A DNA stretch of 64,000 nt. Origin: Anaerolinea sp. Lineage in GTDB: Bacteria > Chloroflexota > Anaerolineae > Anaerolineales > Villigracilaceae. The notes beneath the pieces were generated by a model. The model saw nothing but the letters and a program-made list of their open reading frames with translations. It was not told the DNA's origin and did not search any database. The stretch's first letter is position 1; each line of letters begins with the position of its first letter. Position numbers and translations under genes: made by a program. Shown piece after piece: positions 26,701 through 34,505 of the stretch. The DNA lies in assembly GCA_020723805.1 (NCBI GenBank), contig DYID01000001.1, positions 62,001-126,000 on the forward strand, read 5' to 3'.

Positions 26701-27451
26701 GCGCCTCATCTCGGAGTTGGAAGCCAAAAACGCCGAACTTGAACGCTTCACCTACACCGTCTCCCATGACCTGAAATCGCCCCTCTTCACCATCCGCGGT
26801 TTTCTTGGCTACCTCGAGCAGGACGCGCTGGCGGGCAACATCGAGCGTATGCGCTCCGACATTGCCCGTATCGTCGCCGCCACAGACAAAATGCACCAGT
26901 TATTGAACGATCTGCTCGAACTCTCGCGCATCGGGCGGGTGATGAACGAACCACAGGCAATCCCCTTCGAAGAACTGGTGCGCGAAGCGGTGACGCTCGT
27001 GCAGGGACGCCTCATGGAGCGCGGCACCGCCGTTCACATTGACGCCAATCTGCCGCTCGTGTTTGGCGACCGTCCCCGCCTGATTGAGGTGATCCAAAAC
27101 CTGGTGGACAACGCCGCCAAATTCATGGGCGACCAGCCGCAGCCGCGCATCGAAATCGGCTGCGCCGGCGAAGAGGATGGCAAACCCATCTTCTATGTGC
27201 GCGACAACGGCATCGGCATCCCTCCCGAACACCACGAACGCATCTTCGGCTTGTTCAACAAACTCGACGCCAGCGGCGAAGGGACGGGCGTGGGCTTGGC
27301 GCTTGTGAAGCGCATTGTCGAGGTTCACGGCGGCAGAATCTGGGTCGAGAGCGAACCGGGCAAAGGGTCAACCTTTTACTTTACCTTAGCGGCAGGCAAG
27401 CCGGAACAGTCCGCCGCGCCGCCCGGGGCAGCGGAAGGAAAAGGCGTATGA
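23726..27451 (+). CDS. Multi-sensor histidine kinase (TM, GAF, PAS, PAS, GAF, GAF, HisKA, HATPase)
   Basis: The 1241-residue protein starts with about six membrane helices (residues 28-185). Then come a GAF domain (about 215-370), two PAS-like domains (about 385-515 and 520-630) and two related GAF domains (about 650-800 and 830-980). Both contain VPYDSAS/IPYDSAS and GLIALDG/GIIALDG, so they are duplicates. The H-box is FTYTVSHDLKSP with the phosphorylated His at about 1014. The ATPase has NLVDNAAKF, RDNGIGI and GTGVGLALVKRIVEVHGG. No response regulator is adjacent. Its stop overlaps the next kinase start by four bases, so the two are co-expressed. Confidence 0.92.
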   Translation: MAGQWIRNFLSPPKTLEGESAHLGRIIHLVTLWGIPILLLVIVFRLLGGESLLSDVSLYAGFMLAMFLIGRLALKRGYVRWAGLALTFLVWTGFTVLVWYSHELEGIGIIGFLTIALVAGFLFGSAEALFFLIVSLAVIWEFAYADASVLSLAAATGLNPSAYAFNLSLSFLLTWLLLHFLIRTLQKSLAEGEKEIHRSRQVEAALQQQAAYLNALHETTLGIVNRLELRPLLESILARACELADTRHALIELVTPDKSALRLELGLGIPEPFVGHLTYKGEGLTGRVWESGETQFINDYSHWEHRDPEVDGRFYAIVGLPLKSGEEVIGVLALLYEKEDQRFHSELVTLLERFASLASVAIQNARLYEAAQKELEERRQAQNALLESEEKFRKIFHASPIAICITTFDEGRLLEANYAYWDMTGLDPAASLGKTADELKLWSTPEARAKFLEELKRKGSLYNPDDSFYDEQGNLKQVISFYERVRIGGEDRIISMFYDMSEQKKTMEALRQSEARLRILLEAFPDMILEISREGIIKNMVPPKGMEAPMPPDMFVGRRLEEVLSESAAAQALFAIERALATGQMHAFEFEQKMRDDYRVLEARVVPVFKDTASVMLRDVTQQKWIEAEREQLINELEEKNFESESLRASLASIVGTFEFSEIVQRILDQIQLVVPYDSASIWRLEGKKQILIGSRGLPPELPQDLEFEIDEQNHAAPIFRGELPYLISRDVQAEFPRFRQEPHNYIHSWLGVPLKVRGRVIGLIALDGKQRGQFDEHHARLAVTFADQVAIALENAQLFSSLQAELEERKRLIRELELKNIESETLRESAAIVVATLEQNEAVDRILEQLERVIPYDSASVQLINGNMLEIVRERGFTLGDNPAERIFAINEREVSYPVLIGRAPYVLFDDVQTVTNAFALSPHSRIRAWMAVPLKVKDRIIGIIALDGYQPGKFNERHAQLAVTYASQVAIALENARLYSDLQAELALRQRLISELEAKNAELERFTYTVSHDLKSPLFTIRGFLGYLEQDALAGNIERMRSDIARIVAATDKMHQLLNDLLELSRIGRVMNEPQAIPFEELVREAVTLVQGRLMERGTAVHIDANLPLVFGDRPRLIEVIQNLVDNAAKFMGDQPQPRIEIGCAGEEDGKPIFYVRDNGIGIPPEHHERIFGLFNKLDASGEGTGVGLALVKRIVEVHGGRIWVESEPGKGSTFYFTLAAGKPEQSAAPPGAAEGKGV

Positions 27452-29805
27452 ACAAACCGCCCTCCACACAGGAAACAAACGAATTCCCATTGAGCGAACT
27501 TTATGGTGATAGCGACATCGTCTTCAAACTTTTTCGCCAATTTATCGTTCTTGTTCTTATTGGGCTGACTGGCGGCGCAATGATTGCGCTTGCAACCCGA
27601 AAAGAATTTTTATTCGCCGCCATCATGGCGCTTGCCATCCTGCCGGTGCTCGCCTCCTTCCGCCTCGTCCAGAAAAAGAAGTTCGAAACCGCCGCCGTTT
27701 TTTTGGCGATTCTGCTCGCATTGCTCAACACCGTTGTTTCCACCAAGGACGGCGGAATTTTTCGCATCAACAACCTGGCGTTCCCTGCCATTCTCATCAT
27801 TGCCAGCCTGGTGACAAGTCGTCGCACGTTCTTCCTTCTGACGTTTTTTACCATTCTGTGCATTGCCTGGCTTTCATTTGGAGAAGCATTGGGCTGGTAT
27901 CCAGCGGCTTCTCTCCCGCACAATCCATGGGACAATTTTCTTTCCGCCTCGCTCATCATTGGATTGACTGCTGTCATGGCGCAGCGCCTGACAGGCGGAG
28001 TGTTCCATAGTCACCTGCAATTGCAAAAAGAAGTTGCTGAACGCCGCCGCGTAGAAGAGACCCTGCGTCAGCGCGAATCCATGCTCGAAGCCGTTACCTT
28101 TGCCGCCGAACAAATCCTCCGTTCGCCGGATTGGCGCGCCGGCATGAATCAGGTACTCGAACGGCTGGGCAGGGTGTTCCACGCCTCGCACGCCTACTTG
28201 TTTGAATTCCACGCCGGACCGAACGGCGAGATGCTGAGCTCGATGCGCTACGAGTGGGTGGCGCCCGGTCAAAAATCGGACATGGACAACCCCGCCTACC
28301 AAAACCTCAAAGGAGACGAGCCGGAATTCCAGGAGTATTACGAAATTCTGGCGCAGGGCGAACCGTACGTTGGCAGCGCATCCCGCCTTCCCGAAGCAGG
28401 ACGTGCCTGGCTCAACCGCATGGGACTCAACGCCCTGCTCGAAATGCGGATTCTGGTAAACGGCAAACCCTGGGGAACTCTCGGCTTCGACGATGCCGTG
28501 ACCGAACGCGAATGGAGCGGTGTGGAAGTGGATGTCATCAAAATTGCCGCCAATGTGCTGGGCGCCGCCATTCAGCGTCAATTGAATGAAGAGGCGCTGA
28601 AAAGGGAACTTGATGCACGTTCGGCGCTTGCCGCCCTCAATGACCGCTACTCCCGCGACCTCGAACAGGAACTGGCGGAACGCCGCCGCCTCGAACGCGA
28701 ACTTGAGGAACAGCGCGACTTTGCCCTCCAAATCATCAACAACCTCGGTCAGGGGCTTACCGTAACGAATGCCGACGGGGCATTCGAACTCGTCAACCCT
28801 GCCTATGCCCGCCTGATCGGCTACGAACCGCACGAACTCCTCGGCAAAAGCCCGCCCCAATTCACCTTCACTGAAAGCCTGCAGGACCTCGAACATGCCT
28901 TTGCCCAGCGCCGCGAGGGATTGATTACCACCTATGAAAGCCTGCTCCGCCACAAAAGCGGCAAACTCGTTCCCGTCCTCATCACCGGCGCGCCGCGTTT
29001 CAAAGACGGCAAATTTGCCGGCTCCATCTCCTCCATCACCGACCTGACCGAAATCAAATGGGCGCAGGAAGAACGCGAAAGGCTCATTGCCGAACTTTCC
29101 GCCAAGAACGCCGAACTGGAACAATTTACCTACACCGTCTCTCACGACTTGAAATCGCCTCTTGTCACCATCAGCGGCTTCCTCGGCTACCTCGAACAGG
29201 ACGCCTTCGCCGGCGACGCCGCACGACTGAAAAAGGACATCCAGCGCATCAACGAAGCGGTTTACAAAATGCAAAAACTGCTCAACGAACTCCTCGAACT
29301 CTCGCGCATCGGAAGGCTGATGAACGCTCCCGAAACCGTTCCCTTTATCGAAATGGTTCAGGAAGCCATCAACCTTGTCCAGGGCAGGCTCGACGAGGGA
29401 GGCGTGAGCGTCTTCATCCAGCCTGATCTGCCGTGGGTTCATGGCGACCGGGCGCGCCTCATTGCAGTTCTGCAAAACCTGCTCGACAACGCCGCCAAGT
29501 ACATGGGCAGTCAGCCGCAGCCGCGCATCGAAATCGGCTGCAGGGGCGAGGAAAACGGCAAAGCCATCTTCTACGTGCGCGATAACGGCATCGGCATCTC
29601 TTCTCAACACCATGACCGTATTTTCGGCTTGTTCAACAAACTGGATGCCCAAAGCGAAGGCACAGGGGTGGGACTGGCTCTCGTGAAGCGCATTGTCGAG
29701 GTTCACGGAGGCAGGATCTGGGTCGAGAGCGAAGCGGGACGAGGCTCCACCTTTCTCTTCACCCTTCCCTCTGCGCAAACGCCTCCCGCCGGACCTCCAG
29801 CCTGA
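27448..29805 (+). CDS. Sensor histidine kinase (TM, GAF, PAS, HisKA, HATPase)
   Basis: The 785-residue protein begins with about six membrane helices (residues 28-185), followed by a GAF domain (about 205-375). A coiled linker precedes a PAS domain (about 425-545). The kinase core has its H-box (FTYTVSHDLKSPLVT, His at about 566) and ATP-binding boxes NLLDNAAKY, RDNGIGI and GTGVGLALVK. Its kinase core is nearly identical in long blocks to that of the preceding kinase, which suggests recent duplication or gene conversion. The sensory parts differ. The ATGA overlap indicates translational coupling. The cognate regulator is not nearby; the lone receiver protein at 41179-41622 is a possible but unsupported partner. 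Confidence 0.92.
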   Translation: MNKPPSTQETNEFPLSELYGDSDIVFKLFRQFIVLVLIGLTGGAMIALATRKEFLFAAIMALAILPVLASFRLVQKKKFETAAVFLAILLALLNTVVSTKDGGIFRINNLAFPAILIIASLVTSRRTFFLLTFFTILCIAWLSFGEALGWYPAASLPHNPWDNFLSASLIIGLTAVMAQRLTGGVFHSHLQLQKEVAERRRVEETLRQRESMLEAVTFAAEQILRSPDWRAGMNQVLERLGRVFHASHAYLFEFHAGPNGEMLSSMRYEWVAPGQKSDMDNPAYQNLKGDEPEFQEYYEILAQGEPYVGSASRLPEAGRAWLNRMGLNALLEMRILVNGKPWGTLGFDDAVTEREWSGVEVDVIKIAANVLGAAIQRQLNEEALKRELDARSALAALNDRYSRDLEQELAERRRLERELEEQRDFALQIINNLGQGLTVTNADGAFELVNPAYARLIGYEPHELLGKSPPQFTFTESLQDLEHAFAQRREGLITTYESLLRHKSGKLVPVLITGAPRFKDGKFAGSISSITDLTEIKWAQEERERLIAELSAKNAELEQFTYTVSHDLKSPLVTISGFLGYLEQDAFAGDAARLKKDIQRINEAVYKMQKLLNELLELSRIGRLMNAPETVPFIEMVQEAINLVQGRLDEGGVSVFIQPDLPWVHGDRARLIAVLQNLLDNAAKYMGSQPQPRIEIGCRGEENGKAIFYVRDNGIGISSQHHDRIFGLFNKLDAQSEGTGVGLALVKRIVEVHGGRIWVESEAGRGSTFLFTLPSAQTPPAGPPA

Positions 29806-29811
29806 TTCCGT

Positions 29812-29817
29812 TATAAT
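29812..29817 (+). promoter_or_regulatory. -10 box upstream of a conserved dehydrogenase-like gene
   Basis: TATAAT lies 29 bases before the ATG, which is preceded by GAGGAG. It starts just after the stop of the second kinase gene. Confidence 0.45.
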
Positions 29818-29846
29818 AGCCTCATCTCAACCCGAGGAGAACTTGC

Positions 29847-30752
29847 ATGAAAAGAGCCGTCAGCATCAGCATCGGATCGTCCAAACGCAACAAAGCAGTG
29901 ACGGTGGAACTGTTGGGCGAAAAAGTCAGCATCGAACGCATTGGCACCGACGGTGACATGGAAGCCGCCGCCCTGAAATACAAGGAACTCGATGGAACGG
30001 TGGATGCCTTTGGCGTGGGCGGCGCAGACCTGGGCGCCCTGATAGACGGCAAATTCTATCCCTTCCATTCCGTCCAGCCGATGGTGCGCTTCGTGAAGAA
30101 GACCCCGCTGGTGGATGGCGGTGGCTTGAAGAACACACTCGAAAACCGCGCCCCTGCCTTCCTCGATAAAACCATCGGCGATTACATCCGCCAGCGCGGA
30201 CGCAAAGTCTTCGTCACCCTCGGCGTGGACCGCTGGGGGCTGTCCAAATCCTTTGTCGAGGCGGGCTACGAGGTTGTGTTTGGCGACCTGATGTTTGCCC
30301 TGGGCGTGCCCATTCCCATCCGCACCATGAACGGACTGCGCACGCTGGCAAAGATCATGATTCCCATCGTCACGCGCTTCCCGTTCGAGTGGCTGTACCC
30401 GACCGGCGAAAAACAGGAGGAGCGCATCCCCAAATATGAAAAATACTATCGCTGGGCAACCGTGATCGCCGGCGATTGTCACTACATCAAACGCCACATG
30501 CCGGAAGACATGCAGGGCAAGGTGATCGTCACCAACACCACCACGCCCGAAGACGTGGAACTTTTCAGGAAGTGCGGGGTGAAATACCTTGTCACCACCA
30601 CGCCCGTGCTGGATGGACGTTCCTTCGGCACCAACATGATGGAAGCCGCGCTGGTGGCAGTCTCAGGCAAGGGACGTCCCCTTACCTGGGCGGAATACGA
30701 TGAATTGCTCGACAAACTCGGCTTCGAGCCGCAGTTACAGGAACTCAATTAA
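29847..30752 (+). CDS. Conserved protein, quinate 5-dehydrogenase-like by name only
   Basis: The 301-residue protein starts MKRAVSISIGSSKRNKAVTVELLG, with ERIGTDGDMEAA, DAFGVGGADLGA and TLGVDRWGLSKSFVEAGYEVVFGDLMFALG. I recall near relatives in Chloroflexota and Thermomicrobia annotated as quinate 5-dehydrogenase, but a classical nucleotide-binding GxGxxG motif is not obvious. The reaction is unproven. GAGGAG precedes the ATG. A cloverleaf-type repeat begins at the base after its stop codon. Confidence 0.65.
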   Translation: MKRAVSISIGSSKRNKAVTVELLGEKVSIERIGTDGDMEAAALKYKELDGTVDAFGVGGADLGALIDGKFYPFHSVQPMVRFVKKTPLVDGGGLKNTLENRAPAFLDKTIGDYIRQRGRKVFVTLGVDRWGLSKSFVEAGYEVVFGDLMFALGVPIPIRTMNGLRTLAKIMIPIVTRFPFEWLYPTGEKQEERIPKYEKYYRWATVIAGDCHYIKRHMPEDMQGKVIVTNTTTPEDVELFRKCGVKYLVTTTPVLDGRSFGTNMMEAALVAVSGKGRPLTWAEYDELLDKLGFEPQLQELN

Positions 30753-30836
30753 CTCACCTTACGCAGTTCCTTTGTAGCGCGACATTTATGTCGCCTGAAA
30801 ACGCGAGATGAATCTCGCGCTACCGCGTAACATCAG
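30753..30836. repeat. Cloverleaf-type dispersed repeat, copy B
   Basis: It begins directly after the preceding stop codon. Arms CTCACCTTACGC and GCGTAACATCAG flank the hairpins GCGACATTTATGTCGC and CGCGAGATGAATCTCGCG. The next 90 bases hold a separate low-complexity tract (CGATTTGCGATTTTCGATT, then AATCGTAAATCTACAATCG). Confidence 0.85.
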
Positions 30837-30935
30837 TCAATTAATTTAACGATTTGCGATTTTCGATTGACGATTGGGTTTACAACCGCACAATCCGAAA
30901 TCGTAAATCTACAATCGTAAATCCCAGGAGATTTT

Positions 30936-31838
30936 ATGGACGCACTCGTACTCGCAGGCGGAATTCCCCAGCCCGACGACCCCTTATATGCCTATTCCAA
31001 CGGCGACTCCAAAGCGCTGATTGATGTGGCTGGCAAGCCCATGGTGCAATGGGTGTTGGATGCCTTAGGCGACGCCCGGCACGTGGACAATGTCATCGTG
31101 ATCGGGCTTTCTCCCAAAAGCGGAGTGACCTGCAAAAAGCCCCTGCACTTCGTCTCCAACCAGGGACGCATGCTCGCCAACATTGTGGCAGGCGTGAACA
31201 AGGCGCTCGAACTGAACAAGAAGAACAAATATGTCATCGTCGCCTCCTCCGATATTCCCGCCCTCAAACCCGAAATGGTGGACTGGCTGGTGGAAACCGC
31301 CATGCAGACGAAAGACGACTTATATTACGGAGTCTGCACGCGCGAAGTGATGGAAGCCCGCTACCCCGGCTCCAAGCGCACCTACACCCGTCTCAAGGAT
31401 GCGGAACTGTGCGGCGCCGACATCAACATCACCCACGTGCGCATGGCGACCGAACACCTCGATATGTGGGAATCCCTGATTGGCAGCCGCAAGAGTCCGC
31501 TTCGCCAAGCCAGCCTCATTGGTTTCGGCACGCTGTTCAAACTGCTGACCCGTCAACTCACGCTTGAGGAGGCGGTGCGCCGCGTCTGTGAACGGATTGG
31601 CATCAAAGGGCGCGCCATTGTCTGGGAACATGCCGAAGCCTGCATGGACGTGGACAAGCCCCATCAACTGGAAATCCTGCGTGAAGACCTTGCCGCCCAA
31701 CAGCGGAAAGCCTCTGCCAAGGCAGTGGCACGCCGCAAAGCCGCCCCTGCTGCTGAACCTGTAAAGAAGGCGAAGCCTGCTCCGAAAAAAGCCGCGCCTG
31801 TCAAACCTGCGCTGAAAGCGAAGCCCAAGAAACAATGA
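30936..31838 (+). CDS. MobA-like nucleotidyltransferase with basic C-terminal tail
   Basis: Residues 1-235 form a nucleotidyltransferase domain: MDALVLAGGIPQPDDP and SKALIDVAGKPMVQWVLDAL at the N-terminus, then VASSDIPALKPEMVDW. Such enzymes transfer a nucleotide to a sugar phosphate or to molybdopterin. The substrate cannot be told here. The last about 65 residues are a Lys/Ala/Pro-rich, histone H1-like tail (KKAKPAPKKAAPVK), unusual for the family. AGGAG precedes the ATG. The stop overlaps the PAP2 gene by four bases, so the two are coupled. Confidence 0.8.
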   Translation: MDALVLAGGIPQPDDPLYAYSNGDSKALIDVAGKPMVQWVLDALGDARHVDNVIVIGLSPKSGVTCKKPLHFVSNQGRMLANIVAGVNKALELNKKNKYVIVASSDIPALKPEMVDWLVETAMQTKDDLYYGVCTREVMEARYPGSKRTYTRLKDAELCGADINITHVRMATEHLDMWESLIGSRKSPLRQASLIGFGTLFKLLTRQLTLEEAVRRVCERIGIKGRAIVWEHAEACMDVDKPHQLEILREDLAAQQRKASAKAVARRKAAPAAEPVKKAKPAPKKAAPVKPALKAKPKKQ

Positions 31839-32395
31839 AACTGCGTTCCATCCTCGAACTGGATGCACGCCTCTCCGACAAAATGCGCGTGGCTGAGAAG
31901 CCAGGCGCATTGCGTTCATTGGCGGTGTTCTTCGCCCACTCCGGCGACTCGTGGTTCTGGGGCGCGGCGCTGATTCTGCTGTGGTTCTTCAGCAATTCAT
32001 TTTGGAGACAATGGGAAGTGGTGGAGTTTGCCGCCATCAGCGTGCTGGCGGCTCTGGTGATGGCGATCAAATTCCTCGTGCGGAGGAGGCGTCCCGAAGG
32101 AGAATGGGGAGGCATCTACCGCAACACCGATCCGCACTCCTTTCCCTCCGGTCACGCGGCGCGGGCGTTTCTGATTGCCGTCATCGGCGCGGCGCTGGGT
32201 CCTGCCTGGCTCGGCATCCTGCTTTGGGTCTGGGCGCCGCTCGTCGCGCTGGCGCGTGTGGCGATGGGCGTCCACTACCTTTCGGATGTGGTGGCGGGCG
32301 CCGTGCTGGGCGTGGTCGTTGCTGCGGCGGGTTTGCAAATCTACGAAGGGGTGTTTGCCGCGCTCACTGCCTGGCTGGGCTTCCCGCTCTGGTAG
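31835..32395 (+). CDS. PAP2-family phosphatase
   Basis: The 186-residue membrane protein has the three acid-phosphatase motifs: KFLVRRRRPEG, FPSGHAARAF (catalytic PSGH) and ARVAMGVHYLSDV. The family hydrolyses lipid phosphates such as phosphatidic acid or undecaprenyl pyrophosphate. Four to five membrane helices are visible. The ATG overlaps the stop of the nucleotidyltransferase gene, suggesting a shared pathway, possibly in lipid-linked sugar metabolism; that is inference. Confidence 0.9.
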   Translation: MKLRSILELDARLSDKMRVAEKPGALRSLAVFFAHSGDSWFWGAALILLWFFSNSFWRQWEVVEFAAISVLAALVMAIKFLVRRRRPEGEWGGIYRNTDPHSFPSGHAARAFLIAVIGAALGPAWLGILLWVWAPLVALARVAMGVHYLSDVVAGAVLGVVVAAAGLQIYEGVFAALTAWLGFPLW

Positions 32396-32398
32396 CGA

Positions 32399-32863
32399 TT
32401 ACCCGCTCTGTCTGACCGCTTTCAAGTGTTCCTCGATGTGCGCCAAAGCGCGCTCCACCCATCTCTGCAGGGTGAAGCCGCTTCCCAGCGTGGCATGACG
32501 CGACTCCCGCGACCAAGCCTCCGCCGGCAATTTTCGCAGCATCTCGGTCAACGCTTCCACCTCCGCCACAAAATTATCCAGCATCTCCCGCAGCGGCTCG
32601 CCGGCGTCGTAATGCTCAGCCATATAAGCGTCGCCGTCGAAGTTGGGGAACTCCGGATTCTCCTCCTCCACCGTGCGGCGGGCGCGCAAACCGTACACCA
32701 ACCTCTGCACATCGCGCGTGTGGGCGGCAATCTGATGGACGTTCCAGCCGCCGTCAATCGGCGCGAACGGGTCGGTAACCGCCAGGCAGGCATCGCGGAA
32801 CTCCGCCGCCGCATTCGTCAGCCGTTCCAACAACTTCGTGCGATATTCCGTCAACTCTTTCAT
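32399..32863 (-). CDS. DinB-like four-helix protein
   Basis: The 154-residue protein has the DinB/DUF664 pattern: helices with WNVHQIAAHTRDVQRLV (first His ligands), EHYDAGEPL and TLQRWVERALAHIEEHLKAV (last His residues). Three His residues in this superfamily usually bind a metal. Enzymatic function is known only for some members (thiol transferases), so none is assigned. It ends the minus-strand group M23 peptidase, SDR, DinB, and its ATG overlaps the SDR stop. Confidence 0.8.
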   Translation of the reverse strand: MKELTEYRTKLLERLTNAAAEFRDACLAVTDPFAPIDGGWNVHQIAAHTRDVQRLVYGLRARRTVEEENPEFPNFDGDAYMAEHYDAGEPLREMLDNFVAEVEALTEMLRKLPAEAWSRESRHATLGSGFTLQRWVERALAHIEEHLKAVRQSG

Positions 32864-33501
32864 ATCTCCTCCAAAAGCGCCAGAACTTTTTCGACGACAC
32901 CCTCGCCCGTTTCTACAAGATGGACGCGAACGCCATAGGGACTCAACTCACGCGCGGCTTGATGCGTGAAGGCAGCCAGCCCGTGCATGGCAGAGACGAA
33001 CGCCGCTTCCTTCTCCGCCGATTCCTGATTCAACGTCACGAGGTTGATAATCACCCCCGAGCCTTGACTCCGCATCACGCGTCCCGCCGATTGCGTCATC
33101 AAAAACGCGCCTGTCAGGGTGACATCCAGCGTGCGGTGCCAATCCCACTCGTCCATATCCAGCAGGGGAACGCGCGGTTGGACCGCAGCATGGTTGACCA
33201 GCACATCTATCCTGCCAAATTCATCCTCCACCTGCTTGATTAAACCCTGCGCTCCCATCTTCTTGGCAACATCTTCCACGAAAGTTTGCGCGCGCCCGCC
33301 CTGTTGTTGAATCTGAGCGACCACTTCCTCCACATTTATCGGCGAAATATCGTTCGCCGCCACTATCGCGCCGTATTCGGCAAATGCCAGCGCCAGCCTT
33401 CGCCCGCTGCCTTTGCCCGCGCCTGTGATGAGAACCACTTTTCCCGCGAGTCCTTTCCACTTTTTACTTTCCACTTGCCACTCACCACTTTCCTCTTTCA
33501 T
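32860..33501 (-). CDS. SDR-fold protein with lost catalytic residues
   Basis: The nucleotide-binding part is normal for a short-chain dehydrogenase: VVLITGAGKGSGRRLALAFAEYGAIVAAND, then VLVNHAAVQP. At the expected YxxxK catalytic site the sequence is FVSAM (in EAAFVSAMHGLAAFT), so both the Tyr and the Lys are missing. The Ser position is also altered (NLVTLNQ). It is probably not an active oxidoreductase. The N-terminal MKEESGEWQVESKKWKG is translated from a low-complexity AAGTGGAAAGT repeat. It lies 10 bases after the M23 gene and overlaps the DinB gene by four. Confidence 0.8.
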   Translation of the reverse strand: MKEESGEWQVESKKWKGLAGKVVLITGAGKGSGRRLALAFAEYGAIVAANDISPINVEEVVAQIQQQGGRAQTFVEDVAKKMGAQGLIKQVEDEFGRIDVLVNHAAVQPRVPLLDMDEWDWHRTLDVTLTGAFLMTQSAGRVMRSQGSGVIINLVTLNQESAEKEAAFVSAMHGLAAFTHQAARELSPYGVRVHLVETGEGVVEKVLALLEEI

Positions 33502-33511
33502 TTTTCCTCTT

Positions 33512-34219
33512 TCATTCGTGCGATTCACAAAGCGGAATCCGGTCACGGTTTTCGTAGCCGTTCAGCGGCAAGCCAAGATAAGGCGAAGGGTCGAGCGTGT
33601 TGCGGATTTCCAATTCGTTCTTGAATTGTCCATTGCCGTCATCCTTCACGATGGAAAAGTGTAAATGCACTCCCACAGGATTGGCTGGGTCGCCTGAGTA
33701 ATTTCCCTGATAGCCGAGAAAGGTCCCTGCTTCGATGAATTGCTCAGTCGTGCCGGGGGGAAATTTCTCCGAAATGAACGAATTGCCGAACTGGTCTGCC
33801 ATGTGGGTATAGTATAGCCAGATTTGGACGCCGGGCTGGAGCGGGTCGCTGGGGACGCGCACGATGACAGAAGACTTCCATTCGGGCAGGCGGGTGAGGT
33901 AGCCGGGGTAGGCGGAAATGACCGGCGTCACGCCTGCCTCGCCGCCGGCGAAAATATCTATGCCCTGGTGGCTGTGACCCGGGCGAAAAGAATCGCCCCA
34001 TAGAAAACCGACGAAACCATTGGTGGGGAAAAGAAAAGGGGCGGAGCCGCATTGGGAACCGGCTGCCAGCCTCCAGTCTGGGTGTGAGGCGGGGTTGCGC
34101 ATCCAAGTGCGAAAGGCGAGAAGCCGCGCAGCGTTGGGACGGTATAGATAAAACGCAGTTCCCAGCGCGGTAATGACTGCCACAATCACACCAGAGAGTA
34201 TGAGGGAGCGTCTTGGCAT
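33512..34219 (-). CDS. Membrane-anchored M23 peptidase
   Basis: An N-terminal membrane segment (residues about 6-26) is followed by an M23/LytM domain. It has SHQGIDIF as the first His/Asp metal motif, YTHMADQFGN and VGVHLHFSI as the HxH motif. It probably cleaves peptidoglycan cross-links outside the membrane. A TATAAT box on the minus strand ends eight bases before the ATG, so the message may be leaderless. It heads a three-gene minus-strand group. Confidence 0.85.
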   Translation of the reverse strand: MPRRSLILSGVIVAVITALGTAFYLYRPNAARLLAFRTWMRNPASHPDWRLAAGSQCGSAPFLFPTNGFVGFLWGDSFRPGHSHQGIDIFAGGEAGVTPVISAYPGYLTRLPEWKSSVIVRVPSDPLQPGVQIWLYYTHMADQFGNSFISEKFPPGTTEQFIEAGTFLGYQGNYSGDPANPVGVHLHFSIVKDDGNGQFKNELEIRNTLDPSPYLGLPLNGYENRDRIPLCESHE

Positions 34220-34227
34220 AGGGCAGG

Positions 34228-34233
34228 ATTATA
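34228..34233 (-). promoter_or_regulatory. -10 box of the M23 peptidase gene, probably leaderless
   Basis: ATTATA on the plus strand reads TATAAT on the minus strand, eight bases before the start codon. No ribosome-binding site fits between. Confidence 0.5.
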
Positions 34234-34272
34234 CCGCTGTAACCTTTTCTAATTTTCAATGGCGCACATTGC

Positions 34273-34300
34273 TTGTAATTTTGTTTGGGTGGGCTATAAT
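34273..34300 (+). promoter_or_regulatory. Promoter of the riboswitch-controlled protease
   Basis: TTGTAA and a perfect TATAAT are separated by 16 bases. The predicted start, about seven bases after the -10 box, coincides with the 5' end of the c-di-GMP aptamer. Confidence 0.65.
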
Positions 34301-34303
34301 TTA

Positions 34304-34388
34304 GGTGTCGAAAGGGCAAACCCGTCGCAAGGCGGGGACGCAAAGTCATGGGTCCCATAGAGGAGTGGGATCGCCAGACCGCCGAAAT
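34304..34388 (+). ncRNA. Cyclic di-GMP-I (GEMM-I) riboswitch
   Basis: The conserved GEMM-I core is clear: GGGCAAACC, then a GNRA hairpin CCCGTC-GCAA-GGCGGG, then GGGACGCAAAG. It is followed by a second stem TCCCAT/GTGGGA and the closing GCCAGACCGCCGA. The GCAA loop and the GGACGCAAAG strand are diagnostic of this class. Its 3' end overlaps the first strand of a strong terminator, so ligand binding should decide between read-through and termination. It controls the S8 protease gene that follows. Confidence 0.88.
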
Positions 34389-34416
34389 TATTATTTTTTC
34401 GGCGTTTTTGTTTTTT
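34381..34416 (+). terminator. Riboswitch expression-platform terminator
   Basis: GCCGAAA pairs with TTTCGGC across an A/T loop and is followed by GTTTTTGTTTTTT. The first strand is shared with the 3' end of the aptamer. Confidence 0.85.
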
Positions 34417-34505
34417 CAGGAGGTGCAGCGCCCTAACAATCAAATAGAACCATTGCCTGTGATGTCCACGAAAGCAAATCTCAAACTATCAGAGGAGAAA
34501 TAGTG

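Noticed and set aside
24119..26896. A 925-codon open frame on the minus strand opposite the first histidine kinase
   Set aside because: It has no domain pattern, lies fully antisense to a clear multi-domain kinase and is explained by the GC-rich codon use of the plus strand.
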